A DNA stretch of 64,000 nt. It comes from an uncultured Acidimicrobiales bacterium. Lineage in GTDB: Bacteria; Actinomycetota; Acidimicrobiia; Acidimicrobiales; CADCTF01. The position numbers were made by a program, and so were the translations under genes. Location: contig CADCTF010000156.1 in NCBI GenBank assembly GCA_902805655.1, positions 1 to 64,000 of the forward strand, in the 5' to 3' direction. The notes below the pieces were generated by a model, which was given only the letters and a program-made list of their open reading frames with translations, made no database searches and had not been told where the DNA came from. Positions 17,782 to 26,500 of the stretch are shown here, piece after piece. Each line of letters begins with the position of its first letter. Within the stretch, counting starts at the first letter, position 1.

Positions 17782-18689
17782 TCGAGGCGATCCCGCCGGC
17801 GCTCGACGGCGAGCGCGTCGATCGGGTCGTGTCCCTGGTCACCGGGCTGCCGCGCGGCGAGGCGGCCGAGCTGGTCGACCGCGGCGACGTGCAGATCAAC
17901 GGCTCGACCGTCACCAACCGCAGCAAGAAGCTCCGATCGGGTGAACGGCTGGAGATCCTCGTGCCCGTCGCCACCGGGCCGATGCGTCCGGCCGCTGACC
18001 CGTCGGTGCCGGTTCCGGTCGTCCACGTCGACGACGACATCGTGGTGGTGGACAAGCCCGCCGGCCTGGTCGTCCACCCGGGCGCCGGCAACGACACCGG
18101 CACCCTCGTCAACGGCCTGCTGGCGCAGTTCCCCGACCTGGCCGGCACGGGCCAGCCCGAGCGCCCCGGCATCGTCCACCGCCTCGATGCCGGCACGTCC
18201 GGCCTCCTCGTGGTGGCGCGGACGGCCGAGGCGCACACCTTGCTCGTTGCGCAGATGGCCGCGCGCACCGTCGAGCGGGTCTACCTCGCACTGGTGCTCG
18301 GCACCGTCGAGCCGGACAACGGCGTGGTCGACGCGCCGATCGGGCGGTCGGGCCGGGATCCGACGCGGATGGCCGTGGTGGCCAGCGGACGGGAGGCCCG
18401 CACCCGCTACACCGTGTTGACCCGGCGGCTGCATCCCGTGGCCACCACCGAGGTCGAGTGCCGCCTGGAGACGGGTCGCACCCATCAGATCCGCGTCCAC
18501 CTGGCCGCCATCGGGCACCCAGTGGTGGGAGACACCCGCTACGGCGGTGAGCGGCCCGCCGTTCCCCTGGCGCGGCCGTACCTGCACGCGCACCGCCTGT
18601 CGTTCGATCACCCGGCCACAGGGGAGCGGGTGACGTTCTCCTCCCCGCTTCCGGCCGACCTGGTCGACCAGCGGGCGCAGCTGTCCTGA
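17778..18689 (+). CDS. rluD: Large-subunit pseudouridine synthase, RluA/RluD family
   Basis: This enzyme isomerises specific uridines of 23S rRNA to pseudouridine. It has an N-terminal S4-like RNA-binding domain (GEAAELVDRGDVQING) and the RluA catalytic domain with VDKPAGLVVHPG. The HRLDAGTSG motif holds the catalytic aspartate. ETGRTHQIRVH and GDTRYGG follow. The GTG start overlaps the lspA stop (GTGA), a pairing common across bacteria. I assign RluD from the S4 domain and the lspA context, but RluA-family specificity cannot be fixed by eye. Confidence 0.9.
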   Translation: MIEAIPPALDGERVDRVVSLVTGLPRGEAAELVDRGDVQINGSTVTNRSKKLRSGERLEILVPVATGPMRPAADPSVPVPVVHVDDDIVVVDKPAGLVVHPGAGNDTGTLVNGLLAQFPDLAGTGQPERPGIVHRLDAGTSGLLVVARTAEAHTLLVAQMAARTVERVYLALVLGTVEPDNGVVDAPIGRSGRDPTRMAVVASGREARTRYTVLTRRLHPVATTEVECRLETGRTHQIRVHLAAIGHPVVGDTRYGGERPAVPLARPYLHAHRLSFDHPATGERVTFSSPLPADLVDQRAQLS

Positions 18690-18695
18690 GGGGGC

Positions 18696-21215
18696 CTACC
18701 GGAGGCGCCGCACCGCCAGCTCCGGCCGGGGGGCGGCACGGGCCAGCCGGATGCTGGCACTCCGCACCGAGACGCCGGAGGGTGACGCAAGGACGGGGTC
18801 GAGGTACAGGTCGACCACCTCGGGAAGGTCGTCGACCAGCTGGGCCACCCGCAGGAGCAGCTGCTCGATGGCCTCGACGTCCACCGGGGTCGAGCCCCGA
18901 TGGCCGGTGAGCAGCGGCGAGCCGCGCAGCGAGCACACGAGCTCGCGGGCATCGACGTCGGTCAGGGGCAGCACCCTGTAGGCCTTGTCCCCGAGCAGCT
19001 CGACGGCCGGGCCGCCCAGACCGAACATGACGAGCGGGCCGAAGGACGGGTCGTGCTCCACCCCGATCACCGTCTCGACACCACGAGGGTCGTCGCCTCC
19101 TCGAGAATCGCCCGGTCCGACGACGATGCCGTAGCAGGCGAGCAGGGCGGCGGTGGAGATGGCATCCAGTGTGACCGCCTCCTCCCGCCCCGAGCCCGCC
19201 GCGGTGGCCACCAGGCGTCGCGCGCCGTCGGCATCGATGTCCTCGAGCTCGACGACCTCGCCTTCCGGGCGACGGATCCACGCCGCGTACGACGCCACTC
19301 GGCCGAGGGCGTGGGCCGCAGCCTCTGGGAACGCGTAGGACGGCACCGAGCGGGGGCCGGAGGTCAAGGCAGGGAGCCGGCCGCGATGGGCGAGGAAGTT
19401 GGCCAGCACGGGCTTGTCCGGTGCGCCGGCCGCCGCCCGCGAGATCGCCGCGGCCACGTCGTCGGCACTGGTGGCGATGGGCGGCACGAAGATGGCGATG
19501 ACGGCGTCGACCTCGGGGTCGGCCAGCACGGTGGCCAGCGCCCGCTCGTAGTCCTCCGCGGTGGCGGTGGCGTCGAGGTCCACCGGGTTGCGCACCGCGG
19601 CACTCGGCGGCAGGAAGCTCAGCAGCGCCTTCTGCGTGCCGGGGGCCAGCTCGGGCACCTCCAGCGCGGCGCCCTCGCAGGCGTCGGCAGCCAGCACCCC
19701 GGGACCTCCGGCGTTGCCGACGATGGCGACGCGGGCCCCGGCGGGGAGCGGCTGACCCACCACGGCCTGGGCGACGTCGAAGAGCTGCTCGAGCGTGTCC
19801 ACGCGGATGACCCCGGTCTGGCGGAAGAGGGCGTCCACGAGCGTGTCCGACGGGCGGGCCGTGCTGAACCGGATCTGGCGGGCACCCGAGGCGGTGCGGG
19901 CGCTCTTCACCGCGACGATCGGCTTCTTGCGGGCCACCCGTCGGGCGATGCGGCTGAACACGCGCGGGTTGCCGAACGACTCCAGGTAGAGGAGGACGGC
20001 GTCGGTCGTGTCGTCGTCCTCCCAGTACTGCAACAGGTCGTTGCCGCTCACATCCGCCTTGTTGCCGACCGAGACGAACGTCGACACACCGAGGCCGACC
20101 TGCATGGCCTGGTCGAGCACGGCCATGCCCAGTGCTCCGGACTGCGACGAGAACCCAACGCGGCCCGGCAGCATGGCAACGGTGGCCGAGGACGCGTTCA
20201 GCCGGATGTCGGCCGCAGTGTTCACCACACCCATGGAGTTCGGACCGACCATCCGCAGCCCGAGGCGCCGGGCCAGCTCGACCAGCCGGCGCTCGGCGGC
20301 TGCTCCCTCGGGCCCGGTCTCGGCGAAGCCGGCCGAGATCACGACGAGGCCGTCGACACCCTTGCGTGCGCACTCGACGATGACGGCCTCCACCTCCTTG
20401 GCCGGCACGACGACCACGGCCAGGTCGACGGGGTCGGGGATGTCGAGCACGCTGGCCCACGCCCGGACGCTCGCCACGTGCCCGGCGGTCGGGTGCACCG
20501 GGTAGACGGGCCCGTTGAACCCGCCGAGCAGGAGGTTGCGGAAGATCTGCTGGCCGATCGATCCCGCCTCCCGGCTGGCGCCGATCACCGCCACCGACTT
20601 GGGCGACAGCAGCCGCTGCACCGACCGCTTGGTGGCCACGTGCTCGCGCTCGTGCATCCGTGACACCGACCGCTCGGTGGGGGCGATGGGGAACACGACC
20701 CGCACGACGCCGTCCGCCAGCCGGCGCTCGACCTCGAAGCCGGCCTCGGTGAACACGTTGAGCATGCGCCGGTTGTTGGGCAGCGTGTCGGCGATGAAGC
20801 GCTGCACACCGTTGTCGCGGGCCGCGGCCACCAGGTGCTCGAGCAGGATGGTGCCGAGCCCGCGGCCCTGGTGGGCGTCCTCCACGACGAAGGCCACCTC
20901 TGCGTCGTGGCTTCCCGGCGTCACGTCGTAGCGGGCCACGGCGATGAGCCGGTCACCCAGCTCCGCCACGATGGCCAGGCGGTCGACGTAGTCCACGTTC
21001 ACCAGCCGGTCGAGCAGGTTCGCGCCGAGCCGCGGCAACGGGCTGAAGAAGCGGTAGTAGATCGTGTCGGTCGAGAGGCGGTCGTGCAGCGCCTCGATGC
21101 CGGGAGCGTCGTCCGGGCGGATGGGGCGGATGCGCACCGTTGCCCCGTCCGAGAGCACCACGTCGGCCTCCACCCGCGACGGGTACAGGGTCACCTGGCC
21201 CTCGGGTGCCGTCAT
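18696..21215 (-). CDS. GNAT acetyltransferase fused to a degenerate ADP-forming acyl-CoA synthetase (Pat-like)
   Basis: This 839-residue protein resembles the bacterial protein acetyltransferases Pat/PatA, which acetylate lysines of metabolic enzymes. Residues 20-180 are a GNAT domain, with acetyl-CoA loop EDAHQGRGLGT. CoA-binding (IGASREAGSIG) and succinyl-CoA-ligase-like domains follow, then an ATP-grasp remnant from about 685. Two points suggest that the synthetase half is inactive. The position where active synthetases have the phosphohistidine reads F-S-T near residue 451. The ATP-grasp domain jumps from LLACYGIVV straight to VIGVEHDPSFGPLVMFGLGG and lacks the usual ATP-binding lysine segment. 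It is coupled to the Rrf2 gene (ATGA overlap). Confidence 0.85.
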   Translation of the reverse strand: MTAPEGQVTLYPSRVEADVVLSDGATVRIRPIRPDDAPGIEALHDRLSTDTIYYRFFSPLPRLGANLLDRLVNVDYVDRLAIVAELGDRLIAVARYDVTPGSHDAEVAFVVEDAHQGRGLGTILLEHLVAAARDNGVQRFIADTLPNNRRMLNVFTEAGFEVERRLADGVVRVVFPIAPTERSVSRMHEREHVATKRSVQRLLSPKSVAVIGASREAGSIGQQIFRNLLLGGFNGPVYPVHPTAGHVASVRAWASVLDIPDPVDLAVVVVPAKEVEAVIVECARKGVDGLVVISAGFAETGPEGAAAERRLVELARRLGLRMVGPNSMGVVNTAADIRLNASSATVAMLPGRVGFSSQSGALGMAVLDQAMQVGLGVSTFVSVGNKADVSGNDLLQYWEDDDTTDAVLLYLESFGNPRVFSRIARRVARKKPIVAVKSARTASGARQIRFSTARPSDTLVDALFRQTGVIRVDTLEQLFDVAQAVVGQPLPAGARVAIVGNAGGPGVLAADACEGAALEVPELAPGTQKALLSFLPPSAAVRNPVDLDATATAEDYERALATVLADPEVDAVIAIFVPPIATSADDVAAAISRAAAGAPDKPVLANFLAHRGRLPALTSGPRSVPSYAFPEAAAHALGRVASYAAWIRRPEGEVVELEDIDADGARRLVATAAGSGREEAVTLDAISTAALLACYGIVVGPGDSRGGDDPRGVETVIGVEHDPSFGPLVMFGLGGPAVELLGDKAYRVLPLTDVDARELVCSLRGSPLLTGHRGSTPVDVEAIEQLLLRVAQLVDDLPEVVDLYLDPVLASPSGVSVRSASIRLARAAPRPELAVRRLR

Positions 21216-21673
21216 TGCGGCGCAGGATCGTGCAGGGGGAGCGGCTCGGGCCGGAGGCCTTTGGCCTGGGCGACCATGTCGGCCAGGGTGAAGCTGTCGA
21301 GGTGCTCACGCATGTGGTGGCCGACGTCGTGCCAGACGGCGAGCAGGACGCACTGCCCCTCGTGGTCGCACGCACCGTTCTGGTGCGGGGCACCGAAGTC
21401 GCCCACCGCGATCGGGCCGTCGACCGCGCTCACGATCGAGCCGAGGGTGATGTCCTCCGGATCCTGGGCCAGGACGTAGCCCCCGCCGACTCCGCGCTTC
21501 GAGCGCACCAGCCCTGCGCCCTTGAGCGCGAGGAGGATCTGCTCGAGGTACGGCTGCGGCAGCCCGGTGCGCTCGGCGATGTCCCGCACGGAGGTCGGGC
21601 CCGCGCTCTCCTGGTGGAGGGCGAGAGACAGGAGGGCCCGACTGGCGTAGTCGCCCCGGGTGGAGACCTTCAC
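21212..21673 (-). CDS. Rrf2 family transcriptional regulator
   Basis: This 153-residue winged-helix protein starts MKVSTRGDYASRALLSLA, a typical Rrf2/IscR N-terminus. The DNA-recognition region is SVRDIAERTGLPQPYLEQIL, followed by the wing KRGVGGGY. Fe-S members of the family have three cysteines. Here two are present as C-x5-C (residues about 103 and 109), and the third position is tryptophan, so cluster binding is possible but not certain. The GTG start has no SD but a TACGAT element 6 nt upstream. It is coupled to the Pat-like gene, which it may control. Confidence 0.9.
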   Translation of the reverse strand: MKVSTRGDYASRALLSLALHQESAGPTSVRDIAERTGLPQPYLEQILLALKGAGLVRSKRGVGGGYVLAQDPEDITLGSIVSAVDGPIAVGDFGAPHQNGACDHEGQCVLLAVWHDVGHHMREHLDSFTLADMVAQAKGLRPEPLPLHDPAPQ

Positions 21674-21679
21674 GGTCCC

Positions 21680-21745
21680 ATCGTAGGGGCGCCGCCCCGC
21701 TGCGGTTCCGGTGTCCGCCGAACGTCGAGTGCCGACCGATAGCGT
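21680..21745. promoter_or_regulatory. Divergent leaderless promoters between the Rrf2 gene and the phosphodiesterase gene
   Basis: On the minus strand TACGAT (21685-21680) ends 6 nt before GTG 21673. On the plus strand TAGCGT (21740-21745) ends 8 nt before GTG 21754. Both starts lack Shine-Dalgarno sequences. An Rrf2 operator might lie in the 80-bp interval, but I did not recognise one. Confidence 0.5.
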
Positions 21746-21753
21746 GCGCCGCC

Positions 21754-22938
21754 GTGCCGGACCGTGAACTACACGTTGCGCCGCGGTCGACGCACAGTGG
21801 GAAGGTGGTCCTCCCCGGCACTTCCGTCACGACGCAGGAGGCACTGCCCCTGCTGCCCGCCTTCGGGGCCGGGTCCCTGCCCGACGTGGTGCCGGCACTC
21901 CTCGATCGCCGCGCCGGCACGCCCTCGTGGGTACCCGCCGAGCTGGCCGGTGCCCGCCAGGTCGTGCTGTTGGTGATCGACGGCCTGGGTTGGAACCAGC
22001 TGCGGGAGCGGCCGGCCCTCGCGCCCACCCTGACGTCGATGACCGGCGGCCCCATCACGTCGGTCGCGCCCTCCACCACCGCCTGTGCCCTGGCGTCCAT
22101 CTCCCTCGGGGTGCCGCCGGCCGTCCACGGCCTGGTCGGCTACCGGATGGTGATGTCGGAGGGAACGATCCTCAACCTGCTGCGCTGGCGCACCAGCGAC
22201 GGGGACGCCCGTCTGGCCTGGCCGCCCGAAGAGGTGCAGCCGCTCACCTCGTTTCGCGGCCACGACGTCCCCGTGGTGACCCAGTCGCTCTACGCCGGCA
22301 CGGGGTTCACGACCGCCCACCTCAGCGGCGCCCGGCTGCGGGGCTGGCGCACACCTTCGGGCATCGCCATCACCGTGCGCCACCTGCTGCAGGAGGGCAA
22401 CGACCTCGTCTACGCCTATTACCCGGGCCTGGACACGGTTGCCCACGAGTACGGCTTCGGTGAGCACTACGACGCCGAGCTGAGGGCGGTGGATGCCCTC
22501 GTGGCCTCGATCGCCGACGCCCTGCCGGCGGGGGCCGCCCTGGTGGTGACGGCCGACCACGGGCAGGTGGAGGTGGACGACCGGGTGGTGCACCTGGACC
22601 CGGCGATCACCGCCGCGGTGCGGTTCCAGTCCGGTGAGGGACGGTTCCGCTGGCTCCACGTGACCCCCGGGGCGAGCGACGACACCGTGGCTGGCGTGCG
22701 GGAGCTTCACGGTGACGTGGCGTGGGCAGTGAGCCGGGAACAGGCGATCGACGAGGGCTGGTTCGGCGGCGCGCTGGCCCCGCACGTGGCCGCCAGACTG
22801 GGCGACGTCGCCGTCCTCGCCTCTGCGCCAGTGGCGTTCTACGACCCCGACGAGACGGGCTCGTCGTCGATGCGCTGCCGCCACGGGTCGCTGACGGCCG
22901 ACGAGATGCTGGTGCCGTTGCTCGCCCGCCTCTCGTAG
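21754..22938 (+). CDS. Alkaline phosphatase-superfamily phosphodiesterase / nucleotide pyrophosphatase-like protein
   Basis: This 394-residue protein belongs to the type I phosphodiesterase/nucleotide pyrophosphatase group. Metal and nucleophile motifs appear in order: VVLLVIDGLGWNQL with the first aspartate, APSTTACALAS with the Thr nucleophile region, YAYYPGLDTVAHEYG supplying Asp and His ligands, and VTADHGQ with the Asp-His pair. The final histidine is probably in CRHGS near the C-terminus. No signal peptide is obvious, so a cytoplasmic place is likely. The substrate is unknown. The true start may lie further downstream, but GTG 21754 fits a leaderless promoter. Confidence 0.85.
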   Translation: MPDRELHVAPRSTHSGKVVLPGTSVTTQEALPLLPAFGAGSLPDVVPALLDRRAGTPSWVPAELAGARQVVLLVIDGLGWNQLRERPALAPTLTSMTGGPITSVAPSTTACALASISLGVPPAVHGLVGYRMVMSEGTILNLLRWRTSDGDARLAWPPEEVQPLTSFRGHDVPVVTQSLYAGTGFTTAHLSGARLRGWRTPSGIAITVRHLLQEGNDLVYAYYPGLDTVAHEYGFGEHYDAELRAVDALVASIADALPAGAALVVTADHGQVEVDDRVVHLDPAITAAVRFQSGEGRFRWLHVTPGASDDTVAGVRELHGDVAWAVSREQAIDEGWFGGALAPHVAARLGDVAVLASAPVAFYDPDETGSSSMRCRHGSLTADEMLVPLLARLS

Positions 22939-22941
22939 GAT
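22936..22941 (+). promoter_or_regulatory. -10 element TAGGAT of a predicted leaderless bpa transcript
   Basis: TAGGAT ends 7 nt before ATG 22949. Its first three bases are the TAG stop codon of the upstream gene. There is no SD sequence. Confidence 0.55.
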
Positions 22942-22948
22942 CCCCGGG

Positions 22949-23485
22949 ATGTCCGACCAGCCGTCGATGCCGTCCCAGTCCGCACCAGGCCAGGAGGGCT
23001 CGGCGAACGGCCAGGACGCCACTCCCGACGTGCTCACCCCCGAGCTGGCCGACAAGCTGGTCGCCCGGGCCGAGGGCCCCACCGAGAGCGTCGAGCACCC
23101 GGCCAAGGTCATGCGCATCGGGTCGATGCTGAAGCAGCTGCTCGACGAGGTGCGCCAGGCCCCGCTCGACGAGGCCGGCCGTCACCGGCTGGCCGAGATC
23201 TACGACACGTCGGTCGCCGAGCTGAGCGAAGGCGTGTCCGAGGACCTTCGCGAAGAGCTGGCCCGGTTGGCCATGCCGTTCAAGTCCGACGACACCCCAC
23301 CTTCGGAGTCCGAGCTGCGGGTGGCCCAGGCCCAGCTGGTCGGGTGGCTCGAGGGCCTCTTCCACGGCATCCAGGCCACCTTGTTCGCGCAGCAGATGGC
23401 GGCTCGGGCCCAGCTCGAGGAGATGCAGCGCCGGAGCCTTCCGGCCGGTCCTGCCGACCAGCAGCGACCCGGCACCTATCTCTGA
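22949..23485 (+). CDS. bpa: Bacterial proteasome activator Bpa (PafE)
   Basis: Bpa is an ATP-independent ring-forming activator that opens the 20S proteasome gate and feeds it unfolded proteins. The 178-residue protein has a disordered acidic/Ser-rich N-terminus. A helical core follows that closely resembles mycobacterial Bpa: HPAKVMRIGSMLKQLLDEVR, APLDEAGRHRL, then RVAQAQLVGWLEGLFHGIQ. It ends with a C-terminal GTYL that corresponds to the proteasome-docking GQYL motif. Its presence implies that the organism has a 20S proteasome, although no prcAB genes lie in this window. It is probably leaderless. Confidence 0.93.
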   Translation: MSDQPSMPSQSAPGQEGSANGQDATPDVLTPELADKLVARAEGPTESVEHPAKVMRIGSMLKQLLDEVRQAPLDEAGRHRLAEIYDTSVAELSEGVSEDLREELARLAMPFKSDDTPPSESELRVAQAQLVGWLEGLFHGIQATLFAQQMAARAQLEEMQRRSLPAGPADQQRPGTYL

Positions 23486-23518
23486 CCCGCGCTACGCTCG
23501 GAAATGACATCCGTGTAG

Positions 23519-23539
23519 TTCTCCACAGGCTGTGGATAG
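23519..23539. promoter_or_regulatory. Two inverted DnaA-box-like sequences upstream of dnaE1
   Basis: TTCTCCACA (23519-23527) and TGTGGATAG (23531-23539) are inverted with a 3-bp spacer. Each differs by one base from the classical box TTATCCACA. They lie 26-46 bp before the GTG chosen for dnaE1. This suggests DnaA control of replicase expression, which is not proven. Confidence 0.5.
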
Positions 23540-23564
23540 CCGTGGCCAGAGACGAAGGGCGCTC

Positions 23565-26500
23565 GTGGGGGACTCCTTCACCCATCTCCATCTGCACACC
23601 GAGTTCTCCATGCTCGACGGAGCGGCGCGGGTCAGTGAGGTGGTGGCCGCCGCGGCGGCCGACGGGCAGCCGGCCATCGGCATCACCGATCACGGCAACA
23701 TGTACGGAGTCCTCGACTTCTACAAGGAGTGCCAGGCCCAGGGCATCACGCCGGTCATCGGCACCGAGGCCTACATGGCGGCCGAGAGCCGCCACGAGCG
23801 GCCGGTGCGTCGAGGCCGCATGGACGACACGGGCGGCGACAGCGACGGCGGCAACAAGCTCTACTACCACCTCACCCTGCTGGCCGAGACGACGGCGGGC
23901 TACAAGAACCTCATCAAGCTGTCGAGCGACGCCTACCTCGAGGGCTACTACTACAAGCCCCGCCTCGACTGGGAGCTGCTCGAGCGCTACTCCGACGGTG
24001 TGATCGCCAGCACCGGCTGCCTGGGCGGTGTGGTGCTGCAGGCCCTGCTCAACGACCGCTTCGAGCTCGCCGTCGAGCGGGCGGCGCGGCTGCAGGACAT
24101 CTTCGGGCGCGACTCGCTCTTCGTCGAGCTCCAGGACCACGGGCTGGCCGAGCAGAAGCGCACCAACCCGCAGCTGATCGAGCTGGCCCGGCGCATCAAG
24201 GCGCCGCTGCTGGCCACGAACGACAGCCACTACACCCACCAGGCCGACTCCGTCTCGCACGACGCGCTGCTGTGCGTGCAGACCGGCGCCTCCATCGACG
24301 ACCCCAACCGGTTCAAGTTCGACGGCGACCAGCACTACCTCAAGTCGGCGGCGGAGATGCGCCACCTCTTCCGGGCGTATCCCGAGTCCTGCGACAACAC
24401 GCTGTGGATCGCCGAGCGGGCCGACGTCGAGATCGAGTTCGGCAAGCCGCAGCTGCCGTCGTTCCCCCTGCCCCCCGGCTTCGACGGTGACGACGCCTAC
24501 CTCCGCTGGCTGTGCTTCGAGGGCGCCCGTGAGCGCTACGGCGCGGTCCTGCCGGCCACCGTGGTGGAGCGGCTCGACTACGAGCTGCGGGTCATCGGCG
24601 ACATGGGCTTCTCCGCCTACTTCCTCGTGGTCTGGGACCTCATCAAGTACGGCAAGGACCGCGGGATCCGCGTCGGCCCCGGACGAGGCTCGGCCGCCGG
24701 CTGCTGCGTGGCGTACTGCCTGCGCATCGTCGACATCGACCCGATCCGCTACGACCTCATCTTCGAGCGCTTCTTGAACCCCGGCCGCAAGTCCATGCCC
24801 GACATCGACATGGACTTCGACGAGCGCTACCGCGGCGAGATGATCAAGTACGCGGCCGAGCGCTACGGCTCCGACCACGTGGCTCAGATCGTCACGTTCT
24901 CCACCATCAAGGCCCGAGCCGCGGTGCGCGACGCCGCCCGGGTGCTCGGCTACCCCTACGCCGTGGGTGACCGCGTGGCCAAGGCCATGCCGCCGCTGGT
25001 GATGGGCCGCGACACGCCCCTCTACGCGTGCCTGGACAAGACACCCAAGTACGAGGACGGCTACAAGGCGGCGCAGGACCTGCGGGACATGTACGCCACC
25101 GATCCCGACGTCAAGAAGGTCGTGGACGTGGCTCGGGGGCTGGAAGGCCTGCGCCGGCAGGACGGCATCCATGCCGCCGCGGTGGTCATCACCAAGGAGC
25201 CGCTCACCGAGTACCTGCCGGTGCAGCGCAAGCCCGGTCCGGGGGAGCGCCCCGAGGACGCGCCCGTCGTCACCCAGTACGAGATGCACGGCGTGGAGGA
25301 GCTGGGCCTCCTGAAGATGGACTTCCTGGGCCTGCGCAACCTCTCGGTGATCGAGCGGGCCCTCGACCTGGTCGACATCTCCACCGGCACCCGCCCCGAC
25401 ATCGACGACGTCCCCCTCGACGACGAAGCCACGCTGGCCATGCTCCGGCGGGGCGACACCATCGGCGTCTTCCAGCTCGAGGGTGGCCCCATGCGGGCGC
25501 TCGTCCGCTCCCTCGCGCCGACCTCGTTCGACGACGTGGCCGCCCTCATCGCGCTGTACCGGCCCGGCCCCATGGCCGCCAACATGCACAACGACTTCGC
25601 CGACCGGAAGAACGGCCGGAAGCCCATCGAGTACCTGCACCCCGACCTCGAGCCGATCCTGGCCGACACGCAGGGACTGATGATCTTCCAGGAGAAGCTC
25701 ATGCGGGTGGCGCAGGCCTTCGCCGGCTACTCCCTCGAGGAGGCCGACAACCTCCGGCGCGCCTGCGCCAAGAAGAACCGCGAGCTCATCATGCTCGAGC
25801 GCGCCAGCTTCGTCGCCGGCTGCGAGCGCACCGGCTACGGCGCCGAGATCGGCACCAAGCTCTTCGACATCATCGAGCCCTTCGCCGACTACGCCTTCCC
25901 CAAGGCCCACTCCTACGGCTACGGCATGGTCAGCTACCAGACGGCCTGGCTGAAGGCGAACCACCCGGTCGAGTACCTCGCCGCCCTTCTCACCTCGGTC
26001 AAGGACGACAAGGACGCGACGGCCAAGTACCTGGCGGAGTGCCGGGCCCGCGCCATCCCGGTGCTGGTGCCGGACATCAACGTGTCCGCATCCGACTTCA
26101 CGGTGGAGCAGGGCACCATCCCGTTCGGCATGTCGGCCGTGCGCAACGTCGGCGCCGGGCTCGTCGGGCACATCGTCTCCGAGCGCGAGGCCAACGGGCC
26201 CTACGTCGACTTCTACGACTTCTGTGAGCGGGTCGACCCTTCCGTGCTCAACAAGCGCACGGTGGAGTCGCTCGTCAAGGCGGGCGCCTTCGACTCGCTG
26301 GGGCACTCCCGCAAGGGCCTGTGCCTGGTGCACGAGCAGATCATCGACCGCACCCTGACCCGCCGGAAGAAGGAGGCGGAGGGCCAGTTCGACCTGTTCT
26401 CGGCCATGGCTCCGGCCGCCGAGCCCACCGATCGCTCAGCGTCGGGCGACCGGGTGGAGATCCCCACCGACGAGTTCGAGAAGATGCCCAAGCTGGCCTT

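Noticed and set aside
23532-23564. Earlier GTG start for dnaE1
   Set aside because: It overlaps a DnaA-like box, lacks a ribosome site and adds residues without similarity to the family start.
23280-26333. Minus-strand open frame of about 1000 codons opposite dnaE1
   Set aside because: dnaE1 is unmistakable on the plus strand. The antisense frame is repetitive and has no known domain.
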